DNA of 54,565 nucleotides from Komagataeibacter xylinus NBRC 15237 (GTDB lineage Bacteria > Pseudomonadota > Alphaproteobacteria > Acetobacterales > Acetobacteraceae): assembly GCF_001571345.1 (NCBI RefSeq), contig NZ_BCTP01000021.1, forward strand, positions 1-54,565, in the 5' to 3' direction. Shown piece by piece: positions 17,300 to 26,420 of the stretch (positions within the stretch are counted from its first letter, which is position 1; every line of letters begins with the position of its first letter). The position numbers and the translations under genes were made by a program. The notes below the pieces were generated by a model. The model worked only from the letters and a program-made list of their open reading frames with translations, was not told where the DNA came from and made no database searches.

Positions 17300-17845
17300 T
17301 CATGCGGGCGTGTCCAGATGGCGGGCCAGTTCCAGTGCCGCGTCAGGGGTACGGGACCCAAAGCCCAGCAGGCGTTCGCCCTCCATGGCGATGATGGTCT
17401 GGGTGCGGCCTGCCGGTGTTAGCCTGAAACCCGCATTGCCCAGCAGTGCCGCGCGAACCTGCGGGGCATCCTGTTCCATGGTCAGGACCGCATCTGGCCG
17501 CAGGCCGATCAGGGCTTCCTGATCCAGTATTCTGTAGCCGCCGAATGCAGCAGGATTGACGCCACCGGCAAGGTGGATCACGGCATCCGCCGCCTTGCCC
17601 GCAACCATCGGGCGATTATTGCTCATGCGCATGACGAACAGCACCCGCTTTGTGGCCGGGTGTACGGCGCGCCATCGTGCCAGCATGTCGAAATGCTGCG
17701 ATATGTCCGCGCATAACTGCGCACCTGCCGTTTTCGCACCCACAAAACCGGCCAGAAAGCGCGTGCGTGCGACAATGGCGTCCTCCGATGGCGTGGCATC
17801 AACAAACACAACCGGCACGGCGTTTCGTACGGTGACGCAGGACAC
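17300..17845 (-). pseudogene. HmuT-like haem/iron ABC substrate-binding protein, N-terminus missing
   Basis: 181 residues in frame. The sequence NAVPVVFVDATPSEDAIVARTRFLAGFVGA, VLFVMRMSNNRPMVAGKAADAVIHLAGG and YRILDQEALIGLRPDAVLTMEQD matches the middle and C-terminal lobes of class III periplasmic haem/siderophore-binding proteins. There is no signal peptide, and the N-terminal lobe is not found in the frames upstream before repeat copy 2 (17967-18054). Gene order (binding protein then permease) fits a former hmuTUV operon. Without export signal and first lobe it should be inactive. Confidence 0.78.
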
Positions 17846-17966
17846 GGCACAGGCTGGTCATTCTGGCGCGGGCTTTGTGGCTGCGGACTTCCAGCCGCCG
17901 GACGGCATTGGGGTTCGCACCCATGCCGGGCGAATTCCATCGACATCAGGGCGAGCGCGACGACGG

Positions 17967-18054
17967 TTCAAAAGACGGCGTTCTTCGAAGCTTTTTGAAA
18001 AAAGCTTTGCCAAAAATGTCCTTATGATTCCGGGCTGACTTTTCAACCAGTCTC
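17967..18054 (-). repeat. Dispersed hairpin-rich repeat, copy 2
   Basis: Reading the minus strand: GAGACTGG, TTGAAAAGTC, GCCCGGAATCATAAGGACAT, TTTTTGGCAAAGC, then GCTTTTTTCAAAAAGC and TTCGAAGAACGCC. It aligns with the first ~90 bases of copy 1 (11033-11197), apart from a short deletion and scattered changes. It lies between the tonB stop and the broken binding-protein gene and may have taken part in the deletion of that gene's 5' end. Confidence 0.7.
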
Positions 18055-18071
18055 CTATTATCCGTTAATGG

Positions 18072-18929
18072 TCAGGTGTGGTGGAGATAGAATTCCACCG
18101 GAACGGTGAGCGTAATAACCTCTCCCGCAACACTGTCAGGCGGGATGGGTAGCGGCTGGGCGCGTTTGGGCAGCGCTATGGCCTCCTGATCCAGCAGCGT
18201 ATGACCCGAACTGCTGGCGAGTGTTACCGAAAGCACATGGCCCTTGCGGTCCATGGAAAACGTCACGGTCGGCACGCCTTCCTGGCGGTCGGCCACCGCG
18301 TCTGACGGGTAGCGCTTGAACTTTTCAAGCTGCGCCAGCAGTGCACCCTGCCAGGTTACCGGGTCGTGCGACGCATGGGCCGATGACGAACCGGGCGCGG
18401 GGGCGGCCTGCATCGGTGCTGGTGGTGCCTCTGACGAGGGTGGCGCGGTTGTGGCCTCGGCTGGCGGGGTCTTGTCCGGGATAGGCTTTTTTAATTGCAA
18501 GACCGGCTTGCTTTTCTTGACGATCTTGCGCGGCTTTTCGGGCTTTGGCACCGGAACTGGCGGATTGGGTGCGGGCGATGGAGGTGCCGTGATCTTGGGC
18601 GGCTCGATCGGGGCCGGATCGGGAATGGACTGGGTCTGCTTCGGCCCGATGGGCGCATCCGTCGGTGGCGTCGGCGTCGAGACGGGTTCGGGGGCCATGT
18701 CGATGGCGATTGCCGCAGGCGGCGGTTCCGGCACGGCCATGACGGGCGGTGGCAGGCGCATGACACACCAGACCGCCCCGCCACTGACCGCGAGCACGGC
18801 AAGGAAGGACAGCCCCCAGCGGATGGCGTCGCGACGGCGGGTCAGACGGACCTGCTCCCGCCGCCATTCGGCGAAGGACGGCAGGGCCGTGCCGGATTCT
18901 GCCTGCGTCATGTCGGCAGCATGGCTCAT
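18072..18929 (-). CDS. tonB: TonB energy-transducing protein
   Basis: 285 residues. A cytoplasmic N-terminus is followed by one membrane span (WGLSFLAVLAVSGGAVWCVM, about 38-57). A long Pro/Lys/Glu-rich periplasmic spacer follows (PPPAAIAIDM through KPEKPRKIVKKSKPVLQLKKP). The folded C-terminal TonB domain has LAQLEKFKRYPSDAVADRQEG, VTFSMDRKGHVLSV and TLLDQEAIALPKRAQPLPIPP, all family signatures. It transmits proton-motive force to outer-membrane receptors. The start overlaps the exbD stop by four bases (ATGA), so the genes are translationally coupled. The two receptors of this island are the obvious clients. Confidence 0.95.
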   Translation of the reverse strand: MSHAADMTQAESGTALPSFAEWRREQVRLTRRRDAIRWGLSFLAVLAVSGGAVWCVMRLPPPVMAVPEPPPAAIAIDMAPEPVSTPTPPTDAPIGPKQTQSIPDPAPIEPPKITAPPSPAPNPPVPVPKPEKPRKIVKKSKPVLQLKKPIPDKTPPAEATTAPPSSEAPPAPMQAAPAPGSSSAHASHDPVTWQGALLAQLEKFKRYPSDAVADRQEGVPTVTFSMDRKGHVLSVTLASSSGHTLLDQEAIALPKRAQPLPIPPDSVAGEVITLTVPVEFYLHHT

Positions 18930-19453
18930 GGGGTCGCGCCTGATGCCGGGGTGGCAGGCGTGGAAGCCGGTGTTGCGCCACTCACTGCCGGAGCAGCAGT
19001 GCCAGACGGCACAGGCGTTGAACCGGCCTCGCTGCCTTGCTCCTGCCCCTGCAGGTTGACCAGCGCGACCTTGAGGTAGCCAGCGGACCGCAGCTTATCC
19101 ATCACCCCCATCAGCGTGCCATAATCCACGGTCTTGTCGGCGCGCAGGAAGATCCGTTCGTCCCTGTTGCCCTTGGTGGCACTCTCCAGCGCGCCCGCCA
19201 GAGCATCCATGGTGATGTCGTCTTCCCCCAGCGCCAGATTATGGTCGGCCTTCACTGTCAGGAACACCGGATCATCGGGGCGCGGCGTGGGTTTCTCGGT
19301 CGAGGATGGCAGGTCCACCGGCACGTTCACCGTGGTCAGCGGGGCCGTGACCATGAAGATCACCAGCAGCACCAGCATCACGTCGATGAACGGCGTGACA
19401 TTGATCTCGCTGGCTTCGTGCGGGCTTTCATCGGTATGGCGCATACGGATCAT
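18926..19453 (-). CDS. exbD: ExbD/TolR-family biopolymer transport protein
   Basis: 175 residues. Signature [25 protein letters not shown] includes the single membrane span with the essential Asp (FIDVMLV) that carries protons. The periplasmic domain with [26 protein letters not shown] and [22 protein letters not shown] follows. An unusual low-complexity tail rich in Ala/Thr/Pro/Gly (about 40 residues after NLQGQEQG) extends beyond the usual ~140-residue length. It works with ExbB and TonB in the inner membrane. Six bases separate it from exbB. Confidence 0.95.
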   Translation of the reverse strand: MIRMRHTDESPHEASEINVTPFIDVMLVLLVIFMVTAPLTTVNVPVDLPSSTEKPTPRPDDPVFLTVKADHNLALGEDDITMDALAGALESATKGNRDERIFLRADKTVDYGTLMGVMDKLRSAGYLKVALVNLQGQEQGSEAGSTPVPSGTAAPAVSGATPASTPATPASGATP

Positions 19454-19459
19454 GGCGGA

Positions 19460-20199
<740 letters not shown>

Positions 20200-20203
<4 letters not shown>

Positions 20204-20436
20204 GACTGACCTCCTTTGACAGATGGTGTGCGGCACCATGCCCGCAGGAGGCAGGCAACCGTCACGATGAGGGGAATGGAGAGGGCGGTCCACGACAGGG
20301 CCAGCCAGATGCCGTGCTGGCCCAGCAGGGCGGACAGCAGGCCAAAAACAGTGAGCAGGCCCAGCACGATCGGCCATAGCCAGATGGCGACGGATGGGCG
20401 CGGGGTCACAACTGGCGAGGGCGAGACGGCGTTCAT
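20200..20436 (-). CDS. Small membrane protein in the PepSY-ExbB operon
   Basis: 78 residues with two hydrophobic spans (IWLWPIVLGLLTVFGLLSALLG and ALSWTALSIPLIVTVACLL) and a positively charged end. Its start overlaps the stop of the PepSY gene (20433-20436), and its stop overlaps the exbB start (20200-20203), so it is coupled at both ends and is almost certainly translated. I do not know the family. Its position suggests a helper subunit of the PepSY protein or of the TonB motor. Confidence 0.75.
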
Positions 20437-21671
20437 CGCGCACTCTCCGCAAGAGCGGGGAGCGCATCCACCTCATTCAGATCGTAACCCAGTGCCCGCA
20501 ACCGGGCATCGGTCGCGATCCTGCGCTTGCCCGCCCACAGCACCAGGCCGCTGACCAGCACGAAAATCACCACCATATCCAGCAGCGCCCAGAGGATGCG
20601 CAGCGGTATGCCGCCGTAATCGCCGAAATGCAGGGGGCGGGAGATTTCGAGGAAGCGCAGGTACCACGGCATGGGATACGCCCCGGTCAGTTCGCCCGTG
20701 CGGGCATCGACCAGAACCGGCGTGAACAGACGTGCCCTCAAAGGTGTCGCCCCCCGTGTCCAGAGCACGTAATGCACCGGACTGCCGAAGGAGGCACCGG
20801 GGAAGGACAGGCCGGTCACCTCATTGCCGGGCGCTGCCTTTGCCGCCGTATCGAACGCCCCCTGCACCGAGGACAGATGGCCCTGCGACGGCACCGGCAG
20901 GTTGGCGTAGGGTTTGAGGATTTGCCGCACATCGGTCACGCGCCACAGGCCGAACAGCGGGGTCTGGAGTTCATTGACCAGCCCGGTAAAGCCCACGACG
21001 GTTGCCCAGACCAGTGTGGTCGCACCCAGCAGATTGTGCAGGTCCAGCCATGTCAGCCGCGAGGCCCGATCCGTTCGGACAGAACCGAACGGCAGCCGCT
21101 TCATGAACCGGCCATACAGCACCGTGCCGGACACCAGCGAGGCCACGAACACCGCCCCCATCGCGCCCATGAACAGCGCACCGGGAAGGCCCGCGAACAG
21201 GTTCATGTGCAGGCGCGTGCAGGTGCCAAGAATGACGCCGGTCCAGGAGCGTGGCTCTTTCGGCGCATCGGCGGGACGGGACTGTTTCAGCACTTTGGCC
21301 GTGCGGGCATCAAACTTGATCCAGTGCCCGGAATGGCGGTCCGGGTAGGTCTCGTCATCCTTGAGCGCCTGCCAGCTTGGCGCCATGGAAATGAGCACTG
21401 CCGGCTCGTCGTCTTCTGGATTGACACTGGTGATGATCTGGCCCGGGTAGAGCGCCATCGCTTTGTGCACGATGACGTCAAGGCTGGCATTTGGCGTGTC
21501 CGCAGGCAAACTTTCGTAAGGCGGGTCGTCATCACCGACGAAAGTGTCGAATATCTGTTCGGAAAATAGCATCGGCAATCCGGTCACGCACACGATCAGG
21601 AGGAAGATGCTGCAGACAAGGCTGGTCCATTTATGAATGCCGAACCAGCGGCGAAGGGCGCGGGGCGTCAT
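20433..21671 (-). CDS. PepSY-associated membrane protein (putative siderophore-iron reductase type), first copy
   Basis: 412 residues. Begins ALRRWFGIHKWTSLVCSIFLLIVCVTGLPMLF, the usual first span with its His, followed by a periplasmic PepSY-like region (LPADTPNASLDVIVHKAMALYPGQIIT). A second pair of spans around LFMGAMGAVFVASLVSGTVLYGRFM comes next, then LTWLDLHNLLGATTLVWATVVGFTGLVNEL with a conserved His. The last span is ILWALLDMVVIFVLVSGLVLWAG. Conserved histidines in the spans could bind haem for ferric-siderophore reduction, as proposed for this family. It heads the exbB-exbD-tonB operon, and a Fur-box-like site lies just upstream. Confidence 0.85.
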   Translation of the reverse strand: MTPRALRRWFGIHKWTSLVCSIFLLIVCVTGLPMLFSEQIFDTFVGDDDPPYESLPADTPNASLDVIVHKAMALYPGQIITSVNPEDDEPAVLISMAPSWQALKDDETYPDRHSGHWIKFDARTAKVLKQSRPADAPKEPRSWTGVILGTCTRLHMNLFAGLPGALFMGAMGAVFVASLVSGTVLYGRFMKRLPFGSVRTDRASRLTWLDLHNLLGATTLVWATVVGFTGLVNELQTPLFGLWRVTDVRQILKPYANLPVPSQGHLSSVQGAFDTAAKAAPGNEVTGLSFPGASFGSPVHYVLWTRGATPLRARLFTPVLVDARTGELTGAYPMPWYLRFLEISRPLHFGDYGGIPLRILWALLDMVVIFVLVSGLVLWAGKRRIATDARLRALGYDLNEVDALPALAESAR

Positions 21672-21689
21672 GGCAATAGATTAGTTAAT

Positions 21690-21712
21690 AATGATTTCGA
21701 GAATGAGTTGCA
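21690..21712. promoter_or_regulatory. Fur-box-like site upstream of the PepSY-ExbBD-TonB operon
   Basis: AATGATTTCGAGAATGAGTTGCA, directly upstream of the PepSY start at 21671. The hexamers AATGAT and AATGAG resemble Fur repeat units (GATAAT/AATGAT). It is judged by eye against the Fur consensus and by the parallel sites near the neighbouring iron genes. Confidence 0.4.
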
Positions 21713-21881
21713 AACAAATTTTGCACTGGATCCAGCCTGTTCCATTGCGTCGCGTTCCTGCCTGTCCTGAAAGAAAACCAGCAGGCATGCTGCCCTGCCG
21801 ACAAGCGGACAGACCGGCAGAAATGCCTCCCCTGTCATAAAGACGATCCAGCCGCGTCTTTTTTCACAGAAAACCCGGTTT

Positions 21882-23630
21882 TTATATAACCGGTGGCCCT
21901 GCTGCGCTTTCCTCCGATGGATTGCGTATTGCCGCCTGCATGGCAAAGGCATCCTGCGGCATGGCGCGCCTCCCCTGCCCCGTTTCGCTCGGGTGGTGGT
22001 CGGTCACGATGCGCCCATCATGCAGATGGATGATATGGTCGGCCGTAGCAAAATAATGGTCATCATGTGAAATGACGATCAGCGTGCGCCCCGCGGCTTT
22101 CAGTTCGGGCAGGATTTCGGTGTAGAAAACCCGGCGGAAAACCGGGTCCTGATCGGCCGCCCATTCATCCAGCATCATGACCGGCCGGTCTTCAGTCAGG
22201 GCCTGCACCAGCGCCAGACGCCTGCGCTGCCCGGTGGAAAGGTCGGTGGTGCTGAAACGGCCCTGCTCCAGCCTGACCTTATGGGCAAGGCCCAGCCGTT
22301 CCAGCCAGCGTGTTGCAAGGGCCACGCTCCGTGCATCCGGGTGCGGCAGGTCGTCAAACAGGAAATAATCCGTAAAAACCGTTGCAAAAAGCTGGCGGTA
22401 TGCGGCGGCGTTTTCCGCCGTGACCGGAACCCCGTCACACAGCACGGTGCCCGTCACGGGCGCATACAGGCCCAGCAGCAGCTTGACCAGCGTGGTCTTG
22501 CCCGCGCCATTGCCCCCCGTGATGAACATGATCTCGCCATGGCGGACGCTCAGGTCCACCGGCCCCAGCGTAAAGCCGGGCACAGCCATGCCATCCGGGT
22601 GGCAGCTCACACCATGGAGGGTAATGGCATGTTGGAAGGTGAGCGCGTCTTCCGCGCGCAGGTCAGGCAGCCTGCCATCGGGCAGGTCGGCGGTCAGTTC
22701 GGCAATGCGTTGCAGGGCGATTTCGGTCTCGGTCATGGCTGGCAGCGCCTGCAGGAGCCGTTCCAGTGGCCCGCGCGCATAAAGCAGCACAAGCACCGCC
22801 CCACTGGCGGCAGGGGTGGAAAGCCCCGTGAGAAAACGTGTGCCCAGCAGGATGGCGACTGTCAGGAAAAAGAGCGCTTCATGAACGGAATCAAATAGCC
22901 AGAACCGCCGCATGGCCGTGGTTTTCAGTACCGCGATACGCGATGCGGCCCCACCCAGCAGGGTATCGCGCACATGGTCGCGCCGCCTGTGGTTGAGCTG
23001 CAGCTCCCGCGCGCCCTCGGTAATGGTGCGGTACTGGTTTTGCAGCCGGTCCTCCATGTTGCGGATTTCACGGTAATCAGACCGCCACCTGCGCCGACGC
23101 CAGACCGTCAGCGCCACTCCGCAGGCAAAGGACATGACCACGATCAGGCAGGCCGGTACCGACAGGACAGCCAGATAGAGCACGCAGGCCAGCACCACGG
23201 CAAAGGAGACGACATAGCCCGAGAAATTGAAGGTAAACGCACTGACGGTACTGATGTCGCCATTCAGGATGGCCAGCATCCGGTGCGGTTTATGCCGCTC
23301 CAGCGTGGCCAGCGGGGTGGCCAGCACGCGGGCGGCGACCTCATGGCGCAGACGGGAGATGATCTTCTGCCCCGCGGCGCTGTTGCCGATCCCGGCAAGG
23401 GCAGATCCCGCAATGGACAGCACGCACAGCCCCGCAAGGTTCAGCGCCAGGGCTGCATTCAGCCTGTCGGGCGCATGCAGGGCGTCATTGATGCCAGACA
23501 GCAGCCACGCGCTTGCAAGCCCGCCTGCCGTGCCGACAACAGTGGCCCCGAGTATGACTGGCCATAACGGGCGTTGCAGATGCCACAGGGCACGCAGCAC
23601 GTTGGCGTGTGAAGATTGCATGCGGTTCAT
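21882..23630 (-). CDS. Cyclic-peptide-type ABC exporter (fused permease and ATPase)
   Basis: 582 residues from MNRMQSS, chosen because AGGAGG lies eight bases before that ATG rather than before the upstream GTG. The N-terminal six-span permease (LWPVILGATVVGTAGGLASAWLLSG and so on) is followed by an ATPase. The ATPase has Walker A GGNGAGKTT, a signature LSTGQRRRLALVQAL, Walker B PVMMLDEWAADQDP and switch His region VISHDDHYF. LDEWAADQDP is typical of the cyclic peptide/siderophore exporter group that includes PvdE and SyrD. It lies 47 bases after a receptor gene in the same direction. It could export a siderophore or precursor, but no biosynthesis genes are in the window. Confidence 0.87.
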   Translation of the reverse strand: MNRMQSSHANVLRALWHLQRPLWPVILGATVVGTAGGLASAWLLSGINDALHAPDRLNAALALNLAGLCVLSIAGSALAGIGNSAAGQKIISRLRHEVAARVLATPLATLERHKPHRMLAILNGDISTVSAFTFNFSGYVVSFAVVLACVLYLAVLSVPACLIVVMSFACGVALTVWRRRRWRSDYREIRNMEDRLQNQYRTITEGARELQLNHRRRDHVRDTLLGGAASRIAVLKTTAMRRFWLFDSVHEALFFLTVAILLGTRFLTGLSTPAASGAVLVLLYARGPLERLLQALPAMTETEIALQRIAELTADLPDGRLPDLRAEDALTFQHAITLHGVSCHPDGMAVPGFTLGPVDLSVRHGEIMFITGGNGAGKTTLVKLLLGLYAPVTGTVLCDGVPVTAENAAAYRQLFATVFTDYFLFDDLPHPDARSVALATRWLERLGLAHKVRLEQGRFSTTDLSTGQRRRLALVQALTEDRPVMMLDEWAADQDPVFRRVFYTEILPELKAAGRTLIVISHDDHYFATADHIIHLHDGRIVTDHHPSETGQGRRAMPQDAFAMQAAIRNPSEESAAGPPVI

Positions 23631-23686
23631 TGCGCGCACCTCCTGCCCGAAAAGACGATGGGGAGAACCGTTTTTTCAGCCTGCTC

Positions 23687-26272
23687 TTACCAGCTATAGC
23701 TCAGGTTGCCATAAACACGCCGACCCTGCCCGATATAGCATGAGTAAGTACCACCACATGAAGTGATGTAATATTTGTTGGTCAGGTTGGAGACGGAAAG
23801 CTGCCCTCGCAAACCCTTCAGGATGGGCGTGGCCTGCCCGAAATCGTAATGCGCGCCGATATCGAACAGGGTGTACGCGGGAACCTTGAAGCTGTTCACG
23901 TCATCGGAATAGGTAAAGCCGTTATAGCGCACGCCGCCATTGATGCCGAAGCCCTTGAGGTAACGCGTGGGCAGCGTGTAATCCAGAAAGGCAGAGGCCA
24001 TGTTGCGGGGAATTCCCTCGCCTATGTATTTGCCTTTTTCCGATATCGTGCCGCCCGTGGTGCCGTTGGCATATTCCTGCACGTCGCTGAGGTTTGTGCT
24101 CAGATAGGTCGCGGCATCGTAAGTATAGGAGGCCATGAAACGCAGGTTACGGGTCAGGTTGGCATTGGCCGAAAGCTCGAAGCCCTGTGAGCGCACGCGC
24201 CCTGCATCGGCGGAAAAATTCGGATGGTCGGGGTCGGTAATCAGGTAATGGTCTTCCTCGATCCGGAAGGCTGCGGCCTGCAGAAAGATTTTCTGGTCAG
24301 GTGACTGATATTTCAGTCCTGCTTCAAGCTGCTTGCCGGTCAGCGGCGGAAACAGGTTACCCTGCCAGTTGCGCGAACTCTGCGGCACGAAGGATGTGGA
24401 ATAGCTGAAATACGGCGCCAGGCCGAATTTGAACTGATAGACCAGCCCCGCGCGCCATGTGAAGGCCGCCTGCGGCCGTGGCAGGGCACTGGTGCGGGTA
24501 TAGGTGTAGGTATGGGTGGCGTTCTCGTTGCTCGTCTGCGCGGTATAGCCATGATAGTTCACCCAGTCCTGCCGGCCGCCAAGGATAACGGACAGCCCCT
24601 TGTATTTAAGCTGGTCCTGAAAATAGATGCCTTCCTGAAAATAGTTCTGGTGGCTCTGATATCCGCTGACAAGACATTTGGCGGAATGGATGTCCATGCA
24701 GGGCACATAATTGCTCTGCGGATTATAGACATTGACCAGCGTGTACCCATCAAGACCAGGATAGCCGTTATTGCCCGGTGTATCATCGCTGAGCGAACTG
24801 TCCCTGCTGTTATACTGCCGAAAGTCCGTTCCAACGACCCATGTATTCTGTACCGGGCCAATCGGCAGCTTGCCCCCCACGCGCGTATCCAGTCCGATGG
24901 TGGTGCTGGGCCAGTTGGTCTCGACCGGCCCGCGGGAGTATAGCTGGTCGGTCACCATGCCTTCGCCGCGCATGAGCGTCTTGTTACGAAACTCCGAGCT
25001 TTCAAAACGCATGGTCTGGCTGAAATCGATCCAGCGGTTGAAGGTATGCTTGAACTGGTATTCAAACATGGCATCCGTCTGGCCTGACTCGTTCCAGTTC
25101 TTGTCACCCAGGAAACGGCTGCGGGGAATGCGGCCATAACCGTTGGTATCAAGCAGCACGCTGGGCGGAAGCTGCGTCATGTTGATGCCATCGCCGGGTG
25201 TGTACATATAGCTGCCCAGCAGGGTCAGTGATGTTTTGTGGTCAATATCCCATGTAATGGAGGGCAGCACGCCCACGCGATGATAGTCGATATAGTTGGT
25301 CTGCGTGCCCTGGGTTACGCCAATACCGGCAATGCGGTAGCGCACGTTCCCTGATTTTGTGACCCTGTCGCTGACATCGAACGTGGCCTCGTACCGCCCC
25401 CAGTTGCCAAAGCCAAGGGTGACGTTGCGCAGCGGCGTGTCGGTCGGCTTTTTCAGGGACATGCCGATCAGGCCGCCCGGCGTGGTCTGGCCATACAGCA
25501 CCGAGGCCGGGCCGTTCATGACCTCGATGCGTTCGAGGAACGCGGTCTCCCCCGCGCTGTTGGAATATGAGCGGATGCCATCGACAAACTGCGCGGTGGC
25601 AAAGCCGCGCTGCACGATGCTGCCGTTATTGTAGCCACTGCCCACGCCATTGGCGAAGCCGCCCAGCCCTTCCACATGCACGCCGGGGGTGTAGCGCAGC
25701 GCCTCCATCACGTTCTGGGGCTGCTGGTCGATCATCTGCTGTTTGGTGATGACGTGGATCGAGTTCGGTATCTCGATAATGGGCGTGTCGGTCTTTGACC
25801 CGGTCAGGGTATTGGTGGCCACGTAGCCCACGCCGGGGCCGGTGGCACTTTCATGCGCCACCGTGCCGCCTACGCGCACCGGCCCCAGCGTGATGCTGGC
25901 GCTGGCTGCTTTGTGGATATAGAACGCGCCGTCCTGGCTGGAGAATGTCAGTCCTGTCCCGCCCAGCAGCCGCCCGATTGCATCAGGCACCGAAAACGTG
26001 CCGTTCAGGGGGCCAACCAGGATATCCGGTATGCTGTCGGCGGCAAAGATCAGGCGTACGCGTGCCTGCGTGCCGAGATCCACCAGCGCGTCGCGCAGGG
26101 GTTTCTGCGCGATCTGGAAGGACAGGATGGTGCCACCATTGACCCCGGCGGCGGGTGCGGCCAGAGCCCCCGCGCATGCCAGGCCCCCATATGTGGAAAG
26201 GGCCACCGCTGTCAGCAGGATATGACGGAACCGGTTGCCTGTGGCTGTGGGAGTATCGACGCTTGCTGCCAT
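23687..26272 (-). CDS. TonB-dependent siderophore receptor with STN signalling domain, second cassette
   Basis: 861 residues from MAASVDTP; the upstream ATG would overlap the Fur-box-like site. A long signal region (HILLTAVALSTYGGLACAGALAA) is followed by an STN domain (ILSFQIAQKPLRDALVDLGTQARVRLIFAAD to GAFYIHK) that contacts FecR. Then come the plug domain (TDTPIIEIPNSIHVITKQQMIDQQPQNVMEALRYTPG) with a Gly-rich loop, and a 22-strand barrel. It ends in GRRVYGNLSYSW with C-terminal aromatic residue. SPLAY-type siderophore motifs (VLYGQTTPGGLIGMSLKKPT) support a ferric siderophore ligand. Preceded by its own FecI and FecR genes. Confidence 0.93.
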   Translation of the reverse strand: MAASVDTPTATGNRFRHILLTAVALSTYGGLACAGALAAPAAGVNGGTILSFQIAQKPLRDALVDLGTQARVRLIFAADSIPDILVGPLNGTFSVPDAIGRLLGGTGLTFSSQDGAFYIHKAASASITLGPVRVGGTVAHESATGPGVGYVATNTLTGSKTDTPIIEIPNSIHVITKQQMIDQQPQNVMEALRYTPGVHVEGLGGFANGVGSGYNNGSIVQRGFATAQFVDGIRSYSNSAGETAFLERIEVMNGPASVLYGQTTPGGLIGMSLKKPTDTPLRNVTLGFGNWGRYEATFDVSDRVTKSGNVRYRIAGIGVTQGTQTNYIDYHRVGVLPSITWDIDHKTSLTLLGSYMYTPGDGINMTQLPPSVLLDTNGYGRIPRSRFLGDKNWNESGQTDAMFEYQFKHTFNRWIDFSQTMRFESSEFRNKTLMRGEGMVTDQLYSRGPVETNWPSTTIGLDTRVGGKLPIGPVQNTWVVGTDFRQYNSRDSSLSDDTPGNNGYPGLDGYTLVNVYNPQSNYVPCMDIHSAKCLVSGYQSHQNYFQEGIYFQDQLKYKGLSVILGGRQDWVNYHGYTAQTSNENATHTYTYTRTSALPRPQAAFTWRAGLVYQFKFGLAPYFSYSTSFVPQSSRNWQGNLFPPLTGKQLEAGLKYQSPDQKIFLQAAAFRIEEDHYLITDPDHPNFSADAGRVRSQGFELSANANLTRNLRFMASYTYDAATYLSTNLSDVQEYANGTTGGTISEKGKYIGEGIPRNMASAFLDYTLPTRYLKGFGINGGVRYNGFTYSDDVNSFKVPAYTLFDIGAHYDFGQATPILKGLRGQLSVSNLTNKYYITSCGGTYSCYIGQGRRVYGNLSYSW

Positions 26273-26290
26273 GAAAATGTTGCCTGCTGA

Positions 26291-26309
26291 ATTGCAAATG
26301 CGAATTAAG
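26291..26309. promoter_or_regulatory. Fur-box-like site before the second receptor gene
   Basis: AATTGCAAATGCGAATTAA, an AT-rich imperfect palindrome upstream of the receptor ATG at 26272. It shares the GCAAATGCGAAT-type core with the site at 30920-30940 before the other receptor. Identified by comparison within the island. Confidence 0.4.
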
Positions 26310-26420
26310 ATCAATTCGTCTCACAAAACATGACGGGCGGCGCCAACGGAACTTAATAGCGATTGCACGTTTATGGATTTTTTTGTGGAGGCGGCATGCA
26401 CATCGCCCGCCCGTGCCGGG

